From positions 340,527 to 404,526 of the forward strand of contig NZ_DS264586.1 of assembly GCF_000154225.1 (NCBI RefSeq): a stretch of DNA of 64,000 bases. The letters run 5' to 3'. This document shows, piece by piece, positions 52,271 through 60,702 of the stretch. Source of the DNA: Schaalia dentiphila ATCC 17982. Its GTDB lineage: Bacteria > Actinomycetota > Actinomycetes > Actinomycetales > Actinomycetaceae. Position 1 is the first letter of the stretch; the number at the start of each line of letters is the position of its first letter. The notes under the pieces were generated by a model that searched no databases, had not been told where the DNA came from, and saw only the letters and a program-made list of their open reading frames with translations. Position numbers and translations under genes: made by a program.

Positions 52271-55200
52271 CGGAGGATTCCTCCAGCTGCGCGTCATCGG
52301 AGGCCGAAGCCTCGTCAGATTCCTGCGCGCTGGCCGCGGGCTTCGTGCGGCGCACGACGTTGCCTAGGACCGCGTCGGACTGGAAGCCGCGTCGGGTGAT
52401 ACCCAGGGCCTCGCGCAGCTCTTCGGCGGTCTCCAGGTCGGTGCGCTCGACGCCGTCGGAACGCACCCAGGCGGCCATCTCGTCGAGCTGGTCGTCGGAG
52501 TAGGCGGCCAGCGGCAGGCCCTTGGCGATCGCGGGGCGAGGCCCACGGTTCTCCTCGGAGGCGCGCTCCTTGCGCTTGATCGCCAGCAGCATGCCGGTGG
52601 TGTCCTCATCGGCCTTCTTGCGGCGCTTGGATTCCTCGTCGAGGCCGTCGTCCAGCATCGGCATGCGCGGGGCCGAGGCGTCCGAGGAGTCCTCAGCCGC
52701 GTCCGCCCCCTCGTCACCGTCACCGGAGGAAGCCTCTTCCACGCGCTCTTCCACGCGCTCGTCCGCGGCCTCGTCATCGGCGATGCGTTCGGGGACCTCG
52801 ACGACGGGCTCATCGTCGGTGGCGCGCAGCTTCTCAAGCGCATCCAGGACGGCATCGACGACGAGCGATGCCTCCTTGTCGGGGTCGATAAACAGCGGCA
52901 TCGACAGGGCGGTGTAGACCGCCCAGCCCTGGGCTTCGAGCCAGCGGGGACGGGCGCGGTCGCGCACGCGCTGGCTGCGTTCCGCCAGGTACTCCTCGTC
53001 ATCCGTGAGCACCGCGAGAAGCAGGCGCCCCGGAGACTCCGGGTGACCGATCGCAAGCGGGATCCGCATGCCGCCGGGGATACCGACGTTCGCGACAACC
53101 TCGAGGCCGCGCGAGTACAGGCGCTCGGCAAGGTCGACGAGCAGGCGATCCGGTTCGCCGGTCAGGACGGGCCAGGCGTCCATGCCCTCGCCCGCGTGGC
53201 CTTCAGCAATCTCCAGGAGGTCGACGAGCATACGCGAGCCCTCGTGGCCCAGGCGGTCACGGTCAATCTCCGCGCTGTGCAGGGCGGAAACAAGCGTCAG
53301 GTCGCCGCGCACGACGCGCAGGACCTCGGCGAGCGCGTCCGCACCCTCCTCGCTCGACAGGACGCCGAAGTCGTGAATGACCCGCCCGTGCGGGGTCTTC
53401 GCGAACCCGACGGACAGGATGAGCGATTCGCGGGTCAGGCCAGCCACCTGATCGGGGCCGACGACAACGAAGGGCTCCGGGGTCGCGGGATCGAAGAACG
53501 AGGCCAGTCCGGGCTCGTCGGCCTTCACACTCTCCAGGGCCTCGCGGATACGCTGCGCGTGCCGCTCGGACAGAGCGACGACCGCGAGGGAACGCTCCGG
53601 GGCCTCGACCGCGTGTTCGATGACGGCGTCGACAACTGCGCGCACCTCGGCGGCGGTCGATTCGATCGCGTGCGCACCGGGCGCGGGCATGCCCGTCGCC
53701 TCCACCCAGCGGGCGGACACGGGCGCGTTCGCGGCGGTCCACGGGACGGGGATACCGGCGTGCTCGTAGCCGTAGCGGGCAAGCAGCAGGGCGACCTGAT
53801 CGTTGAGGCGGCGCGGACCGGGCTCGACGCGCACAACCGGCAGGACGCCCGCCAGCTCGCGGGTCGCGCCGCTTTCCGAGGCGCCGGTCAGATCGTCGAT
53901 CACGACCAGCTGGTGGCCACGCGCGATGATGGGTGCCAGCTCGGCGAGCGGCAGGCCGTCAGCGCCGTCCAGGACAACGACGTCCACGGTACGTCCCGTC
54001 GGCGCAAGGGCCGGAACCATCGCAGGCACCGTCATGAGGACGGGCAGCAGGTGGCGCACGAGCGGGTACGACGTGAGCAAGTCCAGGTCGGAGGGAGCCG
54101 TTCCGTCGACGAGCAGGTCGTGCAGCTCCTCGTACTGGCTGGGTCGGGCCGCCAGGGCGTTCGTGCGGATTCGGCGCACGCCCGTGATGACCTGCGGGAT
54201 GAGCGAAGCCACCTGAGCCTCATCAAGCTCGCAGCCCTCACGCGCCAGGTCCTCGAGGGAGGCAGGGTCCACCCCGCCAAGCGCGGGCTGGGAGGCGAGC
54301 ATGGCGCGCAGCAGCGAGGCCCACCACGCAAGATCGAGCTCGGTGTCGATCGCGGCGTCTTCGACCTCGCGATCGGCGAGGTCCTGGGCGAGCTTGTCGA
54401 GGCCGTGAGCGGCCAGGCGCTCGCGCATCTGAAGGCGCGCGGGCACCTCGCGAGCGGCGGACGTGTCGCCGGCCCAGCGTTCGATGAGGGTCGTCAGGCG
54501 CTGCAGGTGGGTGCCCACCAGGTCCGGCTCCTCTGCCGCGAACACGGGGGCGATGGCGTCAAGGTCATCACGCACGGCGTCCGTGAGGGCCGAAATCTCG
54601 CCGATCTTCGCGGGGAGGATGGGCCACGAGTCGTCGCCGCAGACCGCGCACCACGCGTCGCGGCGCTCCTGGACGCGAATGAGGGCACGGTGCAGGTCGG
54701 GAACGTGCACGCCCGGGCGCACGAGGTCCTGGGCCTGCTTGACGAGGCGGTTGCGCTCGGAGCGGCCCATCGAAATATCGTGGTCCTTGCGCCACTGCTT
54801 GGGCGCGGTTGCGATCACCATGTCGGCGGCGCTGCGTTCGAACACGCGGGGCAGGAATACGTCGAGGACGTCGGCGATGCCGTCGAACATGGCGAGCTGG
54901 CGGTCCCACTGGGCGAGCGTGCCGGCGGGCTTGATGCCGGCCTCGCCGGCGACAGCCGCGATGCGCACGCGCAGCTCGGGCAGGGTCTTAGAGAGGCGGT
55001 CGACGCGCAGCAGCACGTCGGAGGCCTGTTCGTCAGAGGTCAGGACGGCGTTGCCCCACGCGGAGGAGGCGGAGCCCTTGAGGGTCCCAGACGCCAGGGC
55101 CTCACGCAGCAGGGCGCGGGCGCTCTCACCCTGATCGACCGCAATCTCGTAGAGGGTCTTTTCGTCCAGACGCACGCGGGTCGTGGGCGCATTCTCGCCG

Positions 55201-56471
55201 CTCGTTAGGTCCGTGAGAGCACGCAGCGCGTCGGCCGCACACACGCCAAAGCGGCCGTAGGGCTGGTGGAGCTCGGCCACGTACGAGGCCAATTGGCCGC
55301 GCACCTGACGCAGGCGGGCACGCATCTCGTCAACGCTTGCCTGGTCGACGACGGGCGAGGTGTCCTCCATTGCGGCGCTCACGCGCGCGGCGAGGTTCTT
55401 ACGCGCGTCGGAATAGCCGTCGATGTTAGCGACGATGTCGGCGAGGCCCAGATCAGCCAGGCGCGTGTAGGCGGCGATCGAACGTGACGGGGAGGTCGAC
55501 ACGTGCAGGACCGACCGACCGGTGGCGGCCGCGTCCGCGAGGATGGCCGCGACGACGGAGGCGTCGTCGCTGTGCGCGGGGATGTCGATGAAGACGCTTC
55601 GACCGTCGGAGGCGGCCTCGACCGCGTCCTGCTGGGAGGGAATCAGGTCGCCGACGCCCTTTTCTGCCCACGGGTCACGGTCGGCGGGGTTGGGGACCGG
55701 AGCCTCGGAGCGCAGGTCGTTGCGCGCGTCCTGGTCGCCCGCGAGCGCGCGGATCACCTGAGAGTCCTCGAGGGCTGTCACGTCCTCGGCCAGGCTGGCG
55801 GCGAGGGCGCTGGCCGGGTGGCAGAACAGGCCAATGACGAGGTCGTCGCGGACCTCGAAGCGCGGCAGGGCGGCGCAGGCATCACGCAGGGCAGCCATCG
55901 CCTGCGAGGAGGAGAACCCGTGGGCTCCGCTGGCCTGGGCGAGGATCGTGTCCCCGTCCACGTTGAGGCCGTGGCTGCGCAGTGCCTCGGCCAGTTCGGG
56001 AGCGAGCAGGCCGCCGCGTCCGAGCGCGATGAGCACGTCGTCGTCGCGACGCACGAGGCGCACGGGGCGCAGCAGGGCGGGGACGGTGACGGCGTCGGTT
56101 CCGTTGCGCCACGAGGCCGTGCCGATTCCCAGGTGGATGGGGCCTGTGCCGTGCGCGGAGGCACGCTGCTCGGAGCGTGCGATGATGGACCGGGCGCGCT
56201 CGAGGGCGCGGCCCAGGGCGATGGGTTCGCGGATGAGGAGGCTCAGGCGTACCGGGTGTTCCGTGTAGAGCTGGGCGAGACCTCCGGGGTGCGCGCCGGA
56301 CAGGGACAGCGTCGGCAGAGACGTGGAGTCTGCGGCGATGTCCTGGTCGAGACGTGAGCGCCACTTCTCGCGCGCAGAGCCGACGAGGGTGGTCGGGTGC
56401 GTCGAGGTGGACGAAGCCTCGGGGGCCTCGGGCTCAGGGGCGGAACGGCGCGAAAAGATACTAGGAACCAC
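52263..56471 (-). CDS. Helicase/nuclease-like protein with degenerate active sites
   Basis: This 1402-residue protein resembles the large actinobacterial proteins with a DUF4011-like N-terminus (HPGGLAQLYTEHPVRLSLLI, then PIHLGIGTASW), a superfamily-1 helicase-like core and a C-terminal MTES_1575-type nuclease-like domain. The P-loop position (about 294-305) reads IPAHSDDAS, without GxGKS/T; the expected Walker B/DEA position reads VVLDGADGLP. The nuclease-like part (about 1120-1210) reads MRIPLAIGHPESPGRLLLAV, lacking the usual D and E residues. An acidic stretch and a C-terminal YSDDQLDEMAAWVRSDG module end the protein. ATPase, helicase and nuclease activity therefore look unlikely. The GTG at 56471 is the start used. 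Confidence 0.7.
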   Translation of the reverse strand: MVPSIFSRRSAPEPEAPEASSTSTHPTTLVGSAREKWRSRLDQDIAADSTSLPTLSLSGAHPGGLAQLYTEHPVRLSLLIREPIALGRALERARSIIARSEQRASAHGTGPIHLGIGTASWRNGTDAVTVPALLRPVRLVRRDDDVLIALGRGGLLAPELAEALRSHGLNVDGDTILAQASGAHGFSSSQAMAALRDACAALPRFEVRDDLVIGLFCHPASALAASLAEDVTALEDSQVIRALAGDQDARNDLRSEAPVPNPADRDPWAEKGVGDLIPSQQDAVEAASDGRSVFIDIPAHSDDASVVAAILADAAATGRSVLHVSTSPSRSIAAYTRLADLGLADIVANIDGYSDARKNLAARVSAAMEDTSPVVDQASVDEMRARLRQVRGQLASYVAELHQPYGRFGVCAADALRALTDLTSGENAPTTRVRLDEKTLYEIAVDQGESARALLREALASGTLKGSASSAWGNAVLTSDEQASDVLLRVDRLSKTLPELRVRIAAVAGEAGIKPAGTLAQWDRQLAMFDGIADVLDVFLPRVFERSAADMVIATAPKQWRKDHDISMGRSERNRLVKQAQDLVRPGVHVPDLHRALIRVQERRDAWCAVCGDDSWPILPAKIGEISALTDAVRDDLDAIAPVFAAEEPDLVGTHLQRLTTLIERWAGDTSAAREVPARLQMRERLAAHGLDKLAQDLADREVEDAAIDTELDLAWWASLLRAMLASQPALGGVDPASLEDLAREGCELDEAQVASLIPQVITGVRRIRTNALAARPSQYEELHDLLVDGTAPSDLDLLTSYPLVRHLLPVLMTVPAMVPALAPTGRTVDVVVLDGADGLPLAELAPIIARGHQLVVIDDLTGASESGATRELAGVLPVVRVEPGPRRLNDQVALLLARYGYEHAGIPVPWTAANAPVSARWVEATGMPAPGAHAIESTAAEVRAVVDAVIEHAVEAPERSLAVVALSERHAQRIREALESVKADEPGLASFFDPATPEPFVVVGPDQVAGLTRESLILSVGFAKTPHGRVIHDFGVLSSEEGADALAEVLRVVRGDLTLVSALHSAEIDRDRLGHEGSRMLVDLLEIAEGHAGEGMDAWPVLTGEPDRLLVDLAERLYSRGLEVVANVGIPGGMRIPLAIGHPESPGRLLLAVLTDDEEYLAERSQRVRDRARPRWLEAQGWAVYTALSMPLFIDPDKEASLVVDAVLDALEKLRATDDEPVVEVPERIADDEAADERVEERVEEASSGDGDEGADAAEDSSDASAPRMPMLDDGLDEESKRRKKADEDTTGMLLAIKRKERASEENRGPRPAIAKGLPLAAYSDDQLDEMAAWVRSDGVERTDLETAEELREALGITRRGFQSDAVLGNVVRRTKPAASAQESDEASASDDAQLEESSDE

Positions 56472-56496
56472 GTTTTAACCCTACGGCAGCACCGCC

Positions 56497-57414
56497 CTAT
56501 TGTGTGACGCGGCGCGCCCGGAGGAGGTCGACAACGGAAATGGTCACAACGGCGCCGACGATGAGGGCCATACCGGCGATGTCGATGCCCGTGTAGGAGC
56601 TTCCCATGACGAGGGCGGAAAAGGCGGTCGCGGCGATGGGCTCGAGGCTCCCGATGAGCGAGGCCTTGACGGGCCCAATGCGGTCCACGCCCCACAGGAA
56701 GGCGGTGGAGGCGACGGCGGTGCCGAGGACGACGGTGCTGAACATAGCGAGCACGACGTCGGGCGTCCAGGTGATGTGGAAACGCCACACTCGACCGACC
56801 AGGCCGACGCACGCACCGGCGATCAGGAGGCCGTATGCCACGACGACGTCCACGCCATAGGCCGCAATAAGCCGAGCGGGCAGCAGTGTGTATGTCGCGC
56901 GCGTGAGCGCAGCGACGGCTCCCCAGGCGAGCGCGGTGGGCGTGATAACGAGGGAGTCCAGCGACCCGTTCGTGCACAGCAGGAAGGTGCCGGTCACGGC
57001 GAGGACGATGGCGATCACCTCGGAGGCACGCGGCCATCGCCTGTGGGTGAGACACACCCAGACGACGATGAGGATGAGGCCCAGGTACTCAAGGACGGTG
57101 CCGGTGCCCGCGTTCGAGGCGCGAATCACCCCCATGTAGGTGATCTGACAGGCCGCGAGCCCAAATATCGCGTAGATCACAAGGTCTCGCCAGTTGCGAG
57201 ATGAGGACACCAATTCTCGATGACGAGCGGATACCCCGCACGAGCGCGCGAGAACGTAAACGAGGGCGAGGATGCCCGAGACGAACATGCGGAAGAAACT
57301 GATGAGGGTCAGCTCGATGCCGTGATGCTCCATGAGGTAGTCGGCGGAGACGCCGGAGGCGCCCCAACACAGGGCGGCCACGACGGTCACGAGAGACCCA
57401 AGGGCGTTGCGCAT
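56497..57414 (-). CDS. EamA/DMT-family transporter
   Basis: A 305-residue protein with ten predicted membrane segments in two halves, the EamA (drug/metabolite transporter) pattern. The first half starts LVTVVAALCWGASGVSADYL; the second includes STVVLGTAVASTAFLWGVDR and GSLEPIAATAFSALVMG, the usual closing motif. Substrate unknown; family members export amino acids or metabolites. The ATG follows AGAAGGACGCC. It ends 26 bp before the start of the helicase-like gene, so the two may be co-transcribed. Confidence 0.9.
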   Translation of the reverse strand: MRNALGSLVTVVAALCWGASGVSADYLMEHHGIELTLISFFRMFVSGILALVYVLARSCGVSARHRELVSSSRNWRDLVIYAIFGLAACQITYMGVIRASNAGTGTVLEYLGLILIVVWVCLTHRRWPRASEVIAIVLAVTGTFLLCTNGSLDSLVITPTALAWGAVAALTRATYTLLPARLIAAYGVDVVVAYGLLIAGACVGLVGRVWRFHITWTPDVVLAMFSTVVLGTAVASTAFLWGVDRIGPVKASLIGSLEPIAATAFSALVMGSSYTGIDIAGMALIVGAVVTISVVDLLRARRVTQ

Positions 57415-57429
57415 GGCGTCCTTCTACTG

Positions 57430-57502
57430 TGCCCCCGAGACGATTCGAACGTCCGACACCCGCTTTAGGAGAGCGGTGCTCTATCCCCTGAGCTACGAGG
57501 GC
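57430..57502 (-). tRNA. tRNA-Arg (CCT anticodon)
   Basis: Acceptor stem GCCCTCG/CGGGGGC, D arm TAGCTCAGGGGATAGAGC, anticodon stem CCGCT/AGCGG with loop CTCCTAA, and T arm with GTTCGAATC are complete. The anticodon CCT reads AGG. CCA is not encoded (discriminator A followed by CAG). Confidence 0.95.
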
Positions 57503-57605
57503 GTGACAAGTTGTCCGCGCCCACTGTAGCAAAGTGCGCGCACCGCTGCCCTGCGTCGTCGTGCGGGGAGCCTCACCCCGGGCGAACATTCGTCTCCATA
57601 CACGG

Positions 57606-57644
57606 ACGAGGCCGGGGTACCCACGCTTCGGACCCCGGCCTCGT
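57606..57644 (-). terminator. Terminator downstream of usp gene
   Basis: ACGAGGCCGGGGT (57606-57618) and ACCCCGGCCTCGT (57632-57644) form a perfect 13-bp stem with a 13-nt loop; both arms are the ACGAGGCCGGGG motif. It begins 12 nt after the usp stop. T tract absent. Confidence 0.75.
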
Positions 57645-57656
57645 GAACGTATGCGA

Positions 57657-58589
57657 TTAGCGGCGCTCCCATTCGGTGTGCACGGCCGTTCCCGCATCCC
57701 CGAGGTGGGCGGAGGGAACGATCATGATCGGGCAGGTCGAGTGACCGAGCACCGTCTGCGACGTAGAACCGAGGAGCACACCGGCCAGCCCTCCGCGCCC
57801 GCGGGTGCCGACGACCACCAGGTCGACCGCAGTGGAGAACTCGATGAGCAGCGATGCCGCTGAGCCGTCGAGGGCGTGGCGGGAGACGTGCATGTCATCG
57901 CCGTCCAGGGCGGCGGCGATCGCGGCGTCCATTCCCTCGCGCACCTGCGCGAGCAGGGCCGAGTGATCGACGCCCGTGGGGGTCCACGTCATGACGGACG
58001 GGCCCACCGCGATCGGCACGGCGGACACCGCGGTCAGGCGCGCATCCCACAGGCGGGCCTCGCCGATCGCGCGCTTGAGCGCGCACGAGGGCTGATCGGT
58101 GCCGTCGATACCGACGACGACGCGCTCGACGGGCGTGAATTTCTTGCCCGAGGTGTGGCGGGGAACGACGACGACGGGGCACTTCGAGTGAGCGGGCAGA
58201 GCGGAGGAGACCGTCCCCAGGAGACGATCGGCGAATCCGCCGCCGCCGCGGGAACCGACGACGATCATGTCCACCTCAGCGGAGAAGTCGATGAGCACCC
58301 CCGCCGGGTCTCCGGGCTCAGTCGAACCGGAGACATGCGTCGCTCCGCGTTCGCGAGCCAGGGCCTTCGCCTCCTCGACGACCTGTTCGGCGCCCGCCTT
58401 CAGGGCCTCATCGTCGAGAACGGCGTATCCGCCGTCCAGGGCGGCCGCAGAGTACGAGGCCAGCGCGTAGGTACACAGGCAATGGATACGCGCTCCGGTG
58501 CGCGCGCCGCGATCAGCGGCCCATTTGACGGCGGCAAGGCTCTCCGTCGAGCCATCGACACCGACCAGAATGACTTCGGTAGAACTCAT
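57657..58589 (-). CDS. Tandem universal stress protein (UspA family)
   Basis: The 310-residue protein has two Usp domains, each with its own start (MSSTEVILVGVDGSTESLAAV; VERVVVGIDGTDQPSCALKR) and ATP-binding loop (GSRGGGGFADRLLGTVS; GTRGRGGLAGVLLGSTS). Tandem Usps of this kind are abundant in actinobacteria and bind ATP in dormancy or stress; the exact role here is unknown. The ATG at 58589 follows GAGGAGGACATC; 14 more open codons upstream are ignored. Confidence 0.94.
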   Translation of the reverse strand: MSSTEVILVGVDGSTESLAAVKWAADRGARTGARIHCLCTYALASYSAAALDGGYAVLDDEALKAGAEQVVEEAKALARERGATHVSGSTEPGDPAGVLIDFSAEVDMIVVGSRGGGGFADRLLGTVSSALPAHSKCPVVVVPRHTSGKKFTPVERVVVGIDGTDQPSCALKRAIGEARLWDARLTAVSAVPIAVGPSVMTWTPTGVDHSALLAQVREGMDAAIAAALDGDDMHVSRHALDGSAASLLIEFSTAVDLVVVGTRGRGGLAGVLLGSTSQTVLGHSTCPIMIVPSAHLGDAGTAVHTEWERR

Positions 58590-58670
58590 GATGTCCTCCT
58601 CGTGGTGGCAGTCACTTATATTGTGCCGCATTTTAACGATCCACGAAAGCCCAAACCGAGCACAAACAGC

Positions 58671-58702
58671 GATCCCCGCAGCCCGTAGGGGCTGCGGGGA
58701 TC
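58671..58702 (-). terminator. Terminator of the NlpC/P60 gene
   Basis: GATCCCCGCAGCCC (58671-58684) and GGGCTGCGGGGATC (58689-58702) form a perfect 14-bp stem with a 4-nt loop, 20 nt past the stop. No T tract. Confidence 0.75.
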
Positions 58703-58722
58703 ATCAGCTATGTATCGCAGGC

Positions 58723-59472
58723 TCAGTAGCGCACGTAGGTGGCGCCAGCGCGGACCGGCGAAACCCGGGAGAGACTGCCGGGCACCGTGGCCTCAACCAT
58801 CTGACCGCCGCCGATGTAGATGGCGACGTGACCGGGGTAGGACACGATGTCGCCGGGCTGCGGGTCGGACACGATGGTGCCACCAGCGGTCTGAGCGGAC
58901 GAGGAGTGCGGCAGGTTGATGCCAGCAGCCGCGTACGCGTACTTGACCAGGCCGGAGCAGTCAAGACCACCAAGGGTCTCGCCACCGTAGACGTAGGGGA
59001 TACCGGTCAGGCCGAGGGCTACGGAGACGATGTCGCCGCCGGCCGCGTTCAGGCTGGCCTGACGGGCGGAGGTATCGGAGGTCGCGTCGGAACGGGTCTC
59101 CGAGCGAGAAGCAGCCGAGTCGGACTGATCGGCGGCGGGGGTCGCGGCGGCGGGGGCCGACGCGGGGGCCTCAGCGGTCGCAGAAGCGGTGACGTCCTCT
59201 TCAGCGGTCCACTCAATGTCCGGGACCTCAACGGTGGTCACGTCATCGACGGCAACGGTCGTCGTGTTGAGGTCAGCGCTCTGCGGCTCAGACTGGGGGG
59301 TCGCCGGGGCGGCGTTCGCAACGCCGGCGGCAATCGCGGTCAGCGCAACACCGGCGGCCGACGCGAAAGCGATCGGACGAGCGGCGCCGGAAACGTTCAC
59401 ACCCTCGACCACGGAATCGGTCAGCGGGCGACGTGCCATGCGGTGACGCGGAGCAGGCTTAATAGTCTTCAC
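58723..59472 (-). CDS. Secreted NlpC/P60 peptidoglycan hydrolase
   Basis: The 249-residue protein has a signal-type hydrophobic stretch near residues 27-50 (GVALTAIAAGVANA), an Ala/Ser/Thr-rich linker, and a C-terminal NlpC/P60 domain with catalytic Cys in LDCSGLVKYAY (about 170) and His in YPGHVAIYIGGG (about 215). Such enzymes cut the peptide stems of peptidoglycan during growth and separation. The GTG start at 59472 follows GGGAG. A ydaO-type riboswitch in its leader ties it to c-di-AMP, as seen for other actinobacterial wall hydrolases. Confidence 0.93.
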   Translation of the reverse strand: MKTIKPAPRHRMARRPLTDSVVEGVNVSGAARPIAFASAAGVALTAIAAGVANAAPATPQSEPQSADLNTTTVAVDDVTTVEVPDIEWTAEEDVTASATAEAPASAPAAATPAADQSDSAASRSETRSDATSDTSARQASLNAAGGDIVSVALGLTGIPYVYGGETLGGLDCSGLVKYAYAAAGINLPHSSSAQTAGGTIVSDPQPGDIVSYPGHVAIYIGGGQMVEATVPGSLSRVSPVRAGATYVRY

Positions 59473-59485
59473 TCATGTTCTCCCT

Positions 59486-59600
59486 GTTTCCCTGCGAGGT
59501 TAGCTGTCGGGTTCGGACGGGAGGTCCGGCTCGGCGTGCGAGCTTCACCCCAAGGCTCAAGGAGCCACATCTGGGTTCCCCGCGTGAGACGATTTTTCCG
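59486..59600 (-). promoter_or_regulatory. Predicted ydaO/yuaA c-di-AMP riboswitch
   Basis: On the minus strand the leader carries the conserved blocks of the ydaO class in order: CGCGGGGAACCCA, then TTGGGGTGAAGCTCGCA, then GAACCCGACAGCTAACCTCG and CAGGGA, immediately before the ribosome-binding site. This class binds c-di-AMP and in actinobacteria commonly precedes cell-wall hydrolase genes. Exact ends are approximate. A T-rich terminator was not seen, so control may be at termination upstream or at ribosome access. Confidence 0.85.
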
Positions 59601-59806
59601 CTCCATTCGTCGTCTCACTTCGGGTTCCGAATGGGCGGGCGGTCTGATGACCGACAGCAACTATACCTTGACCACCCAGCCAATGTCACGTTCTGGTAAC
59701 AGTGACCACCCTCATCGTTACCATTCCGTGACATTTGCGTCCCGCAATCTCAGGAAAAACCCCGCCCCCTCACACGTTTCGAGATTCGAGACACACCCCG
59801 TAGACG

Positions 59807-59833
59807 ACAAAAGCCGGGGCTTATCGCCCCGGC
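59807..59833 (-). terminator. Terminator of DtxR-family gene
   Basis: GCCGGGGC (59813-59820) and GCCCCGGC (59826-59833) form an 8-bp stem with a 5-nt loop; CTTTTG follows on the minus strand. The 3' arm overlaps an ACGAGGCCGGGG motif (59827-59838, reverse). Confidence 0.82.
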
Positions 59834-59851
59834 CTCGTCAATCGTCAGCGC

Positions 59852-60529
59852 TCACTCATCCCGCACGAAAAGGTGCGCGGCCAGCGCCATCGGGATCGTC
59901 AGGTAACCGCGAACCTCGCCGGCCTCGTCGAGAGCGGCGACACGCACGACGTCACCGTGCGCAGAGAGGCCCACTCGCGCACCCGGACGCAGGCCCAGCT
60001 CATCGAAGGAGCCAAGCAGCTCCGCGTCCGCCTGAATCGGCTCGCCAATGCGCGCCAGCGTGAGGGCCCCCGCCTCGAGCGAACGCACCGCCAGCTCGGC
60101 AGAATAGGCGCCCTCCGGCGGCGCACAGCCAGGCATAGGGTTGCCGTAGGGGTCCACGCACGTATTGCTGAGCAGCTCCTCCAGGCGTGCCTCGACGGCG
60201 TCGCTCATCACGTGTTCCCAGCGGCACGCCTCGTCGTGCACCTGCGCCCAGTCCATGCCAATCACGTCAAGGAGGAGACGCTCGGCCAGGCGATGCTTAC
60301 GCAGCACCTCGGTGGCGCGCGCCCGGCCAGTGTCAGTCAGCTCGAGGCGACGATCGCCCATGACATGCAGCAGCCCATCGCGCTCCATGCGCGCGACCGT
60401 CTGCGAGACCGTCGGGCCGGAGTGCCCCAGGCGGTCGACGATGCGCGCACGCAGGGGGGTGACCCCATCCTCCTCGAGCTCAAGGATGGTCTTGAGGTAC
60501 ATCTCGGTGGTGTCGATCAGGTCTGCCAC
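59852..60529 (-). CDS. DtxR/IdeR-family metal-dependent repressor
   Basis: A 225-residue protein beginning (V/M)[19 protein letters not shown], the DtxR winged helix, with [20 protein letters not shown] as recognition helix region and metal ligands in [13 protein letters not shown] and [14 protein letters not shown]-terminal SH3-like domain ([13 protein letters not shown]) follows. It represses iron-uptake genes when iron is sufficient, or manganese genes in some homologues. The GTG at 60529 is chosen since AAGGAGG lies 5 nt before it; an upstream ATG (60544) has no such signal. Target operators were not seen in this window. Confidence 0.93.
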   Translation of the reverse strand: MADLIDTTEMYLKTILELEEDGVTPLRARIVDRLGHSGPTVSQTVARMERDGLLHVMGDRRLELTDTGRARATEVLRKHRLAERLLLDVIGMDWAQVHDEACRWEHVMSDAVEARLEELLSNTCVDPYGNPMPGCAPPEGAYSAELAVRSLEAGALTLARIGEPIQADAELLGSFDELGLRPGARVGLSAHGDVVRVAALDEAGEVRGYLTIPMALAAHLFVRDE

Positions 60530-60702
60530 GTCGGCCTCCTTCATCAGGCAGGTAGTAAACACAGAATAGGGTCACCTTCCTCCCCGCAAGAGCAACGACA
60601 CGTTGATGCGGAAAAACAGGCGTGTCGGCGTGGGCGCCCTCACGACAATTCGATTAATGAACGTGATGGAAATACCCTGCCCGAGAAGACTAGGCTGTTG
60701 CC

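Larger units (their letters stand above)
59473..59851. other. Leader region of the NlpC/P60 gene and dtxR terminator
   Basis: No gene is supported. It contains the predicted c-di-AMP riboswitch (59486-59600), a further hairpin with CGTCTCAC arms, about 190 bp of upstream sequence expected to hold the promoter, and the terminator of the DtxR-family gene at 59807-59833. Confidence 0.6.

Noticed and set aside
53043..55208. 721-codon plus-strand frame opposite the helicase-like gene
   Set aside because: No domain similarity, composition of an antisense frame, no ribosome-binding site; the minus-strand frame is longer and family-like.
58498..60063. 521-codon plus-strand frame over the NlpC/P60 gene and its riboswitch
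   Set aside because: Antisense to a clear gene and crosses the riboswitch and a terminator; no motif supports it.
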